NCBI RefSeq assembly: GCF_003590095.1
Contig: NC_039483.1
Coordinates: 12,958,001 to 13,022,000, forward strand
DNA from: Trichoplusia ni
Taxonomy: Eukaryota > Arthropoda > Insecta > Lepidoptera > Noctuidae
Direction of reading: 5' to 3'
DNA length: 64,000 nucleotides
A program made the translations under genes and the position numbers. The notes under the pieces are model-generated. The model was not told the origin of the DNA, ran no database searches, and saw only the letters and a list, made by a program, of their open reading frames with translations. Below, piece by piece: positions 25,301-37,300 of this stretch; the stretch's first letter is position 1; each line of letters begins with the position of its first letter.

Positions 25301-28300
25301 TTATATGGAACACAATCTGAGTCACGTACTGGCAGGGATTTGTTTTGAAATTGGAACGGCGAGCAACGACAACAACGCCTTCTGCGGATTATCGCTATTT
25401 GTCTATTCTAATTACATACCACACTGGTTCTTGCGATAAAGGGTACAAATATGCTTTGCATTTAAATACGCTTCTAACATGTCTAATGGCGAGATAGATA
25501 CCTATGTGTGATGAAAATCCATGCTTGCTCATTATAAAGTTGACATTTAATTAAAACTCAAACAAGTATTGAAAGTACACGTCTATTTATCTACCTAGTT
25601 ATAATATTTATGAAATTATAGAACTAATTAGCTATCTATTATCTAGACTGTTTCTCATATTAAATAATGTAATCTGTTCTAATCACACTTCAACTGGAAA
25701 TTTCGGGATCTTCAGAACGTTTCAGAAGTTTCAAATAAAAAAGTAGAGCCAATTCAATTTGGTATAGTTAGTATGCCTGTATGATTATTTCTGATGTAAA
25801 TTCAGTGCATTTAAACTTAAAGTTAGGAGTATTCTTAGCTAAAACCCCTATTAAAAGACTTAGCTTTCGTAGACTATCTAGTCATTCAATATCCTCTAAA
25901 AGCAGATGTTAGCACAAAACATTTGAGTATGATAACAATCGTGCAAGTCGTGGTGTTCAACGGCTGCGTATTCCGAGAGAAGAATGGAAGACAATAAAGA
26001 AAACATAATACCACGCGGCCTCGGTCAGGGCGGCGGAGTTGCATTTAATTTCTTGTTCTTGTACTTCTGATGCCGTATATGGAAGGCGCGCGTGCGGCGC
26101 CGCGCCACTCAGAGGACACATACACTGCATACAGTGTGTGCTGTGAATGTGTGCTCATACGATCGAGTACTGAAAAATGTTATGACGTCAGACAAATCAG
26201 TCTTCTATCGTCTTTAGCGGGTATTGATAAACGTTCAGAGAGATATATGTTACAAACCGTTCTGCGAAATGGTAACACACCTCTTTTGAAAAAACACGAA
26301 TAGGTTAGAAGTGAGTACATTTCTAGGTTTTTGACTAACTAACCATCTTACTTATACATCAGCACATATAATAAAAAGTATCACAACTTCAGGGAACTTA
26401 AATTAAGCCAAAAGTTAACGGCAGAATTTTGTCTCTACATGAAAATAACTACCAATTTAAAAGCACGTTCACAACATCAACTACTCATTATTTAACGCAG
26501 ATGACATAATTATTACATTTATTACAAGATAGCGAAACAAAAAATATATAGGCCGTACAATGGCAAGGTGGTATGCAGACAGAATGAAGTTACACCTGGC
26601 TAGCGACCCTTTGGGAAGAATGCAAGTTTTTTGCGCGTGCAAATGATTGCAAGGCATGCGCCGCGCCATGTACAGCAGATCTATAAAGTTAATTGTTTGG
26701 CAGGTAGGGTCAAGTTTCCAATTACCGGTAGTGTATGAGCCGGAAGGAAACCCACTTCTGCAGGGAGGGGTTAATCACTGAAATGCCTTGTCGAGTTATG
26801 TATAAGTCGTAATGTGTCACTTTTTACCAGTTGTCGTTGTGGTTTTATACGCGAGTGATCGTGATTCCAACTGTCAGTGTTCATCTTGTATTGTGTCGTT
26901 TATTAAGCTGTTTATATCTTCGTATTAATTGTTGTGGTATGTCTTCAGTTACAACTAAATTGTTAATAGTGTACATATATTACACATATATTAACAGTAG
27001 GATTGAAATATACCTCGGTACCTATATACTTCGTAACTCCGTTTGAGGATAAACCAGTATGTTGCAGTTTTCGAAGGTGTAACTAAGAGCATAAGAGTTT
27101 ATTTAAACAGGTTTTACTATATTTCTTTTGCTTCTACCAGTACAATAGTCCAGCAATGACATTGGCCGTAGATGTACCGAACAGATGTTGACACGAAAGT
27201 ACTTTAAACGTAAAATGAAGTAAGGTGTTGGTCTTTGGTGACTCAGTGAAACCATAAATATTGGTTTTTACTGTTTCCAAACTATTTTACGTAACGACAT
27301 GTAGGGTTCGTCAATAGGGTTTGTCATCGGCGTTACCCAAGCCTTCATGTTGCCGTTGCTACACCATACATAAAAAAAACTACGTGATCGGTTAATTTAA
27401 AATAAGAATAGTTGATATTGATATTTTCTCAATAGAATGTACCTAACTGCGGTAATGGTATATAATTATTTTATTATGCTGTTTGAGTAGATGATCGCAG
27501 CTCTGAGAACTAATAATTTCTCTCAAAACAGTTTTGCATTCAACATATATCTGTATACATATCCAGTTTTCCCAACAGGGACTTCTAACTTTTCATAACT
27601 AAATAGATAGGTACTTATGTATCACACAAATAATTACAGTATTGAAATAGATCGGAATAGTTTCTACACCGATTTAGATCTATGTACATAAAAAATGTGT
27701 TATTTTGCAAGGTAATAGTCCTCCAAGTAAAGCCTTAAATGGTTATGTTGTGATCAGAGTTGGTAAGCTCCTCATGACCTATTTCTTGTCGCCAGCGGAA
27801 GTGAAAACCGGTATACATTAAGAATTTGTGAACTGTGACTTTAAAATGTTTGTAAAAGGTTACCCACAAAATTAATTCTTTAATGACAATATAAAAGGTA
27901 TTTAGAAAGCATATTTAAATTCTTCTTATATTTTGTAACAGTTCGAAGCTCGGGTTCCTTTAGAAAATTTTCTGACTCGTCTGTTGGTCTAGTGGTTTGT
28001 TTCTCTAAGACAAATATTTGTGTGATGCTAAATGTATTTTTTTTTAAATAATGACTCCCGCACTAAAAAAAATTGTACTTACTTGTATCTTGGATGTTTT
28101 CGCGAACAGCTAAGGCTCATAGACTCAAACAAACTTTCGTGGATCATACAAATGCTCATCTTACGCAGGTATCGAACCCGCGACAGATTATCATACTGCA
28201 AAACGAATGATGAAACGAATAATTCAAAGATCTAACTACCTAGTTAAAAATAGAGCTTTACTAGACTCCAACCTACTACTGTCCATACAGTTGAAAAATC

Positions 28301-31300
28301 GCTCTATTTGCCTTTTATCGTAAGACAATAAACCTCGTTTCTCTAAAATTGTTTACGAAATTTCATAATAAACTAGTTCAAACTGTATAGACAACTATAG
28401 AACAATGTGAACACATTAGCTTTAACACTAATAGAACGGACCATTTTCATTTCTATGTGATCTTCTGACACCAATAGTCAGTTGTTCGCCATTTGTTTTT
28501 TCCCATTTGATCTCGACATGTCAGTACTTTTGACGTTTGAAACCGTTTATCATATTTTCTCAGGAATGTATAAACACATCTAGCCGGAATTTAGCCTAGT
28601 TGTATGCAGTTATTTATATTCGTGACATTGGTAAAACTGTGCCATGCGTATTCAACTCACTAAACCGAACATTGGAAGCAGCTAAGTAATAAATCTTGGC
28701 ATGAAGGGTACACTAGCTTCTAAATAACGAACACGAGTTGCATTATTCTTTATTTATCTACCTGTTGATAAAAATATACTCGACAAAAGCTGCAATTACT
28801 AAGATACGTGTGTAATTAACACACCTTCCAGAAAGGTTAAAAGGCCTACAACACTTTTGAGTTCAGAGTTTCGTGTATTTCATTCAAATTCCATAAGAAA
28901 TAAAACGTGTGCTAAATTCTTACATATGACATTTAAAAACAAAATATGCTACCGTGGCATTCAACTCACAGCTGTTTCGTTTGTATGTAACTACACAAAA
29001 AATATCTACTTATGTATTTAACATAACATCGCTTTATGTATTTGCTGGCAAAAGCAAAAAGTATTTAATTTACTGGGCGATGAAGACAGGGATCGCATTC
29101 ATGATCTCATGATGACGTCACTACAGCTTCCTTCCGCACCTCTCTTATCCCTGTGTTGCATTTGAAATGTTTTTATGGTGCATTTGTATTATAATATGGT
29201 ATGGCGTACACACAAGGTAAAATCCCTCTACTTATCCATGAAACCCGCATGCTTGCGATCTAATGGTCTGATGGTTATTCTTGTATATCGCAAGTCCAAT
29301 ATTTACGTGTTTTGGATACATCCCTATAACTGATTATTATGTAATAATTAAATCTTTTTCGTTAGTCGATGTGTTAACAATTTTTCCTATCAAATGGATT
29401 AACCCATTAACGATCATTCGCCTAGCATACAACATATCTCACATGTGTAAATCTCTAAACCAATTGAAAAGTATAAACATAGGAACTATAAATAACGGTG
29501 TGTTCAATTTACGAGGTTACGTTCGTTTGCTTTTAGTTCAAAATAATAGGTATTTTCCCTGTTAACAATTTAAAAACATACGAATGCTAATTCTAAGGAT
29601 AACCCAGTCTTACCAATTCCGTTAAGTGAATTCGTAAATTTGTTCCTGATGAACGAACAAATCTTATTTAGTAGGTTTCAGTTTCTTAACATTTTACTAT
29701 TTACGGAATACGTCGAACTATTTTCCTCTTTGACGAAGAGCCCTTATTTTGAAGAAAGCCCGTTTTAAAGTCTGAGAGACCTTTTTTTCCTCTAAGGTAG
29801 CTCTAATAGCCTAAACGTTAATGGCCTCCTTGTCTATAGGTAAATGGTGGTAGTGCAGCGGAACGCGCTGGTCTCCAGGCTGGCGACGCCCTGATCCGCG
29901 TCAACACCACTGACGTATACCTGTTGCGTCATCAAGAGGCTCAGGACGCCATCCGCGCCGCTGGAGGCAACCTCGAACTCACCGTACAACGGTAGGAACT
30001 GTTTATGAACACATTTATTCATAAGGCAAGGTCGCCATACAGAATTACCATAAGGAACTTCTTGCGAGAAAAAAAGCAGAGAACTCTCAGCCTACCATAG
30101 CATGCTGCAATAAATCTAACTGGTTCCCTTAATTTGACAGTGGAGGCGGCACTTGGCGTCCGTCCGTCACTCCGACCGGCAGCCTGCCCAGGCCTGGTTC
30201 CAGATCCATCGGCAGTACCCCGACCCTCGTCACCAACACCTCGCTCAAGGCCACGCCGCAACCATCCCGCGCTTTTGGCTCCGGACACAACAATGTTGCT
30301 AAACCCTTTGGCTACGTGAGTTTATTATTATTATTGTCGTTGTCTGTCAAAATTGAGGAGTGTGAGTGATCGAGTGCTGATCTCGGCAACATAAATAACG
30401 TTGGAATTTACCGGCTATAAATTCACATACACGGTATATTTGTCGAAGACATGTCCGGCAAATATCTATTCTAGTCAATATTAATTAGTTTGACATTGAA
30501 ATTACTCACATAGCCTTATCTGAGCTACTTGTATTGGTTTGATAGGAGGCATGATAAGGCTGACGTTATATGCAACAAATTGGATTTTCTAGATGAACGG
30601 CAACGACTCAGTCAAGAGCATAGTGAACAAACAGTACAACACCCCTGTCAATATGTACAGCGACAAAACCATCGCGGAGACGCTCTCGGCGCAAACTGAA
30701 GTCCTGGCTGGAGGAGTCCTGGGGTAAGTCATTATTATACTTTGAAGAACGTTCATACCGTTTCTGTTTAAATTAAACGGAACTGCTCCGATATCGACAC
30801 GACTATTTATTTACGCGATTCAATACCGGATAATTTTAATAGGTTAACTCCAATAATTTTGATAACAATGAACATGTTATCAAATCAATTAAGGAAACGT
30901 AAAGGAAACATTTAAAAAATCTGTAGAATACGGATGGATGGATGAAATCATAAACAAATCGAGCAAAACGCGGACATTTTATTGCGCTTATGCGCTTAAT
31001 AAATAAAACAAATTGTACATAGATTCTTCCTAAGAGATGAACCGTGCATTTTGAGATCGATGCATACATAGACCAAATACTCCAAATACCTATGTACCTA
31101 CGTTTTGATGTAAACATATAACATATTGCTAACTTAAGTTTTTATCCTTTCGCCATAGCATGGCGCCATAGCACCCAAAACTTAACTTTTCCGTAAAATA
31201 ATATATTATTTTCATTTTTACCTAAATAACTGCTTTACTTTTTTATTATCTATTGACAGAGTGAACTTTAAGAAAAATGAGAAGACATACGATGCAGAAA

Positions 31301-34300
31301 AAAGTGCCGTTTTCAAGGTTCTGCAAGAGGAACAGAACGACCCCGAACCAGGTATAAAGATTAATCTTATTTCAGTGGAATTCGTTTATCACGATCCACA
31401 ATACGTCATACGATTTGAAATATCCACCTTGAAATGGTCATTTGTTTATTTATGACACATTTTTTATCTCTGGTTTCAATAAAAAAATGCAAAAATGCCG
31501 TACAGCCATCGTTGTGAAGGTATTTTGTCGTGAAGAGTAAATGGCGTAGGTTCATCCATGCTTAAACGTTTTAAATTTTAAGAGCATTTCAGAATCTATA
31601 TACGTATACGGCTAAGTTCAGGCTTAGAAAACCTGTTTTATGCAAATGTGTAAAGAATAAGCCGCCCTTGATGAATTAGCTACTAGAAGGTTTGATCGTT
31701 ATCAATGTCTTTAAATAAAAAAGAATCATTTGAATGAAACGATCAGATTTTAATAAAATCTCCTAATTGGCATAGTAGTCGAACCCGTGGGCCCAACGGC
31801 CGCCCCGGCTCCAGTAAGCGGGCTCCGCCACGTGCAGGCGCCTATCACGCGGCCCGACGCTCCCGTCAACAATACCGGAGGCTTGCCCCCTGGACAGAAC
31901 ATTTGCGAGGAGTGCGAAAGACTCATCACGTAAGTCGGACGACAAGCGCGGGCCGACACGGTACAAAGCACAAATTAAATTTCTCTCTGCGTTTGAGAAC
32001 CGATGGTTTCGGATCTTCTTCAACGATATGAGGCTTAGGTTTTGCGCGCTGTTCGATCGAACTTCGTCTTGCGGTATTCAACATCGTACATTCGTTAGGG
32101 TCTCCGGTAACCTGGTAAGAAATGTATGTCCTCGAGTATAGGAATAACACAATATTGCGGGCCAGCAGAGCCTTCTCACTTTTACTCGCGAGCGAGCGTG
32201 GCGCGCGCGGGCACGCCGTGCAGCCTGCACCGCACGCACCGGTCGCGCTCGCGCACGCCGCGCGTGCTGGCGGGCACGCCGCAGCCGCCGCCGCCCGTGG
32301 CGCGCGCCAGCACGGGCACGCAGACGCCGCAGGAGCAGCTGGCGCCCGAGCCGCCGCACCGGCCCAGCATCCCCATGGGCTGCCACGAGGTGCTGCCGGA
32401 CGGCCGCATCGCGCTCGGCGCGCCCGCGCTGCCGCAGCCCCGCGACGCGCTGCCGGTCGTCAACGACACCCCCTATTGCTCCGACTGTAATCGCTACATT
32501 ATGTAAGCGACGTACCACGGAATGTCTTGACGTGTTTGCGACCGTGTCGACCTGTGCACTAGCTCTATCGTGTAGATTACAATAATTCAATGTGGTCCTT
32601 CGTGTTGCGATTGCTCCCTCTGTAAAGTTTATGTTGTAAATATTGGACGGCATCGTTGGGAGACGTGACATGTAAGTTAGTACATATATCGTGTTTTACG
32701 AAACGTCCTTATTTTTCATTTCATATTCCGTTCTCGTCACGATATTTGTGCTAAGAAGCGCAATCATATATCATTAATTAATTATCTTCATCTTTCCTTC
32801 ATACTTTGTAGTTAGGCAGAATGATATTATGTATCAGCACCACTGTATATCTTCACTGAGCATGTCCTCACTTCGCTATCCATATTGTTTAGATGAGCAC
32901 CAGTGTAATTTTGCAACATTGGTGGTTAAGCACGAGCAAGTCGGTGAGCATGTTTGTAGCGAGTAACAAGTATGACAAAGTATATTATTATATCTGTAAA
33001 ACATACCGTACATATATTTCACACAAAATATGATATGACTTGTTTTTTTGAAATAGTCCTTTATCATTTCAACTTCATGCTTATGTAGCGTATCCACCTA
33101 CATCTTGCCTGATGCGTTATTCCACGCTGTCAACTGACCAAAGCTTGTATGTAATAGCGGTGTGTTCGTGCGCATCAAGGACAAGAACCTGCACGTGGAA
33201 TGCTTCAAGTGCTCGACGTGCGGCACTTCACTCAAAAATCAGGGCTACTACAACCTGAACGGGAAACTGTATTGTGACATTCACGCTAAGCTCGTCGCCC
33301 GCAACAACCCGCCTGCGCCCAATCTTGAACCTGTTACCGTGCCTCCGTAAGTTTTAAGCCGTTATTTTCGTTTAAAAAAGAGGATTACTCTAATTATGTA
33401 CTATGTACTATACTCTAGCCAGCATACTGTTCAATCTGGATTTTAAATATATTTTATCCCAAATGATATTATAAGAGCAAGGTTATTGAAACTTACAACA
33501 CAACTTATTTTTCGCACAGTGGCAGCAGGATCCCTAGCAACACATACTCGACTCCGCTGCCACCACTGGCGACTAACAACTACACCAATGGATCGTCTTC
33601 TCTGTTCAGCGTAAGTACAAAATATTTTCCTCTCCGGTCTCCGGAACTAGAAGTATTCCCTCTTAGACTTCTGGTGTTGATTTCTCGTAGTATAGGTTGG
33701 ATGTTACATACTCCGATTCCTTTTAAATAAGCAATTTCTGTACAGCCATCAAGCAACCTGTCTGGACCGAAGCCATTCGGATCCTCAATCGGGTCTGCCT
33801 ACTCTCCATCGCTGTCTCCTCGCTCAGCGCCGATGTCGCCCGCGCGGCCGGTCACCGCGCCCGCACCAGCGCCGGCCCCACTGGTCGCTCCAGCCCCGGC
33901 CCCTGTACCTCCACCAGCGGCTCCATTCGCGCCCAGTAAGAGAGTTACTTTTGCCGTTTAATGGAAATTACCTGGGCTCCTAAGCCTTTCGCAATGTTTT
34001 TTTTTCAGCTTAGCTGTACTAAGTTTAAATAAGCATTGTACTAAGCAATCTAAATCCGGATGGTTTTATCCATAACATTTGCCTTGGTAAAAATAATTAC
34101 AAAACATTGTGGAAGTACTAGGTGTTTATTAGGTACATAAAACGTACCAGCTAGATAAATATATTTTATAACTAAATTAATTATTTATGTTTTATAAACA
34201 GATAACTTATTTTTATAGTAACATATTTTTTTGAGAGCAACTACCAAAGATTTTGAGTACAATTATTTTTTGTAACACAGTTAATATTTTTTATACTTTT

Positions 34301-37300
34301 TATGCAACGGAAGTTTACTTAGAAGTGCAAAAGGTGCAAATCATTATGTTCATTCATATCAATGTCTTGCATTTATAGAATGATGTTTCATCGTTTGTGC
34401 CTTAAAATGTTTTGGACAAAATACTATGGACGTGCCGATGTCCGAACCTCACATGTAGATCATTATTTCGATACCTGATACCCAATAAATAGTTTTATTA
34501 CTTCTTCGAGAACTTACTTTTCATCGAGTACCTAGTGTATTATTGGGTATTCATTTTATTTTATTTAAAACTTGGAGACTTAAATTTTTAACAATGACGA
34601 TGATCATAAGGTGCAACGGGTACAAAATTGAAATTTAAAATATGAATTGAATGATTTAAGAAAATTATTTATTTCCGACAGAGACCCCAGGTTCCCTTTT
34701 TAAAGGTAATTTATATAAATAGGTGCAGTTCAGCTTATTTTAGCTATTATTTTTAAAGTGTACATAATAGAGAACATAGTGTGAATGCGCTACGCGGGCA
34801 GCCATGTCTATAGCAGCCGCAGCATTGAATAACTACTGCCCTGGCACTGTCGAGTTATGCGTCACTTAATAATAATAGCATCTAATTTCTATCAAATCAA
34901 TCTTAACTTTCTGCTTCTTTAAACAGTTTGTTATTAGTTAATTCGTTTACATCATTCTACATTAAGTGGCTTCTTCGACTTTACTAATCTTTACTTTCAT
35001 CTATTTTCTTCCCTTTTATAACCTTTCTAATACTATAACTGACTAACAGCACAAAATGTAAAAAGCATTGTGTGGCCCCCACCCGCCAATCCCTCTGATG
35101 ATGAACCGCCAAAGTATGACCCCAGTATGAAGCCTGCGGCTCCTGCTTGTGGGAAAGAAATTATATCGCAGTCGGTCAACAAAATCATTAAAGACACCGA
35201 ATCAAACATTGCGAATATGCAACAACAAATGGAACAATTTGTAACATCTTCAAAACAAATAGAAGAATTTTCATCAAGTGTTTCGTATGCTTCTGCGGCA
35301 ATGTCTTCTATGACTGCAACCACTAAATCCGAATCTATTGCACAAAGCAAACAATCCCAAATAATGCAAGAATCTACGAGTCAAACCATACAGTCGTATT
35401 CACAGGAGTCCTCAAAATGCCAAAGTAAAACTTTATATGAAGCACAAACTTGCCCTTCAAAGGGCGATAATCCTGTAAGCAAAATTGAAAAAGTTCAAAC
35501 CATTCAATCTAAAGAAGACGTACAGTCTAAAATTTCTGAAAGCAAAATTGTAAAAATATCTGATCCTCCAAAAGTTGAAGATAAGAGACAAGTTATTCAG
35601 AATACTGAATCTAACATTGAATGTGCTAGTCAAAATGTAAGACAAGAATCAAACACTAATAAACCTGTAGAAAGTCATGAAGTCGTAAGTAATAATGAAC
35701 AAGTTAGTCAAACGAAAGAAGCTGCAGTGCAGAATGAAGTTCGTGGATCACAAGTTACGGCACAACTAGAAAATAAATACAATGAGAAAACCAACATACA
35801 ATCGGAAACTTCTAAGTTAGGCACTATGCAAACCTGCAATAACCCGGTATCCCAGCAAAATGTGGCAGGATCACTCGTAGATGCATTAACAACTGCACCG
35901 GATCGCCCATATTCACCATTACCTCAACCTTGTCAGCCTATCAGTATAACCGGACAACCTATATGTGAAGAAAAACCAGTTCAGCATTTAGAGGAACAAC
36001 AGATCGAGTCACAAGAGATGGCTGAAATAAATAGAACGCAGTTGCCTGCACAACAATCACCGATGTTCATGCAAGAAAAACGTGCTGTTTCACCAATACC
36101 ACCCATAAAGACATACAACCCTCCCGAAAAAGTTGAACCTCCAGTTCCAATGCCCGCAGAAACAAAACCATACATACCACCCGATTTTAAAATAGTTATA
36201 GAACCTAAAACACCACGCGAAGCAGCAACGACGCCTTTAGTGGAAGCTTTGACAACGGCGCCTGATAGACCATTTACGCCAATAACCACCTATGAAGAAA
36301 ACCCAAATCGCAATCAATCAATATCAAGGGGATCGCTAAGGGATGCCCTAACTATTGCTCCAGATAGGCCTTACAGTCCATTTGGTACCAGTACAAGTAC
36401 TAGTCAAACAAATCAATACATGACAAGTACTATTTCTCTGACAGAAACCAACCTATCTGATATTGTCAAACCTATTGCAACTCAAACAACAACTCAAATG
36501 ACTGATCATATGCATTCTGAATTCTCAGCGATGCAAAATACGTGTAAGCTGCAGTCATCTTCTGAAATGTCTGCCTTTAGACCGGTTCCTAAGCAAGTAT
36601 TTCCCCCTCCGCAACCTGAAGAGTTTTGCATGCTGCAAAACTTTCCTCCTATTAGTAATGAATTAAAAACCAGCTTCACTCAGGCAACCAAAACAAAACA
36701 AGAAACATCTTATTCAGAATCAATGATGATGCAGCAGTCTTCACTCTCGACTACTATGGCCAGTCAAGGGTATTCTTCGGTTAAAACGGCTCAAAATTAT
36801 TTTGAACAATTAGACAAAAAGGAATCACTAACTTCAACTGCGGTTAGGTCTAAGTCTGGATTGCATAAACCCGATAGTATTCCACCTTATCAAAGAAACT
36901 TTGAACAGCTGCCTTCACAAAGAGGAATTTCACCAGATATGTATAATGCTCCCGCAGTTTTGCAAAGACCGGTTACGCCAACAACTAACCCACCCACTAG
37001 GCCGAAGGAAAAATCGCTTGAACCAAATCCACAAGCACAACCGCAGTCTCACTATGTCTCTCCCCAAGTACAACCGCAAAGAGTTCCACAAATAAAAACT
37101 CCTGTTCAGCAGCCTCCAGTACAGTTCCGTAAAGAAACTCCTATTACTATGACATTTCAACCAGTTACTGATGATAACTTCATGAGAGTAACAAGCAGTC
37201 CAGTTCCTCGCAGTAGTCGTCCAACAACTCCAAGTAGTATGATTAACAAACCGGCGCCGATTATTCCACATTATCAGATGAATTTAGTAACTGTAGAACA

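Larger units (their letters stand above)
22378..29839 (+). other. Zasp intron inside the PDZ domain (7.5 kb)
   Basis: AT-rich intron with no convincing exon. GC-richer islands occur at about 22970-23045 and 26020-26115, and SINE-like pieces near 28.0-28.2 kb. The open frames at 26070-26303 and 29281-29565 show no recognisable domain and look like chance. Confidence 0.55.

Noticed and set aside
26070..26303. 77-codon ORF after a GC-rich block in the PDZ intron
   Set aside because: Not protein-family-like and not in phase with the PDZ exons; the GC block itself is kept as a weak regulatory candidate.
28158..28190. tRNA gene from the B-box match on the minus strand
   Set aside because: No A box at the right distance and no acceptor-stem pairing; a SINE remnant explains it better.
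29281..29565. 94-codon ORF in the Zasp PDZ intron
   Set aside because: No recognisable domain, AT-driven composition (Ile/Asn/Tyr/Leu), no splice phase that would fit between the two PDZ halves.
32078..32671. Long minus-strand and alternate-frame ORFs over the GC-rich LIM1 version B exon
   Set aside because: High GC removes stop codons from all frames. Only the plus frame has correct splice phases, a C-x2-C end and a sensible protein; the others are Arg/Ala/His low-complexity shadows.
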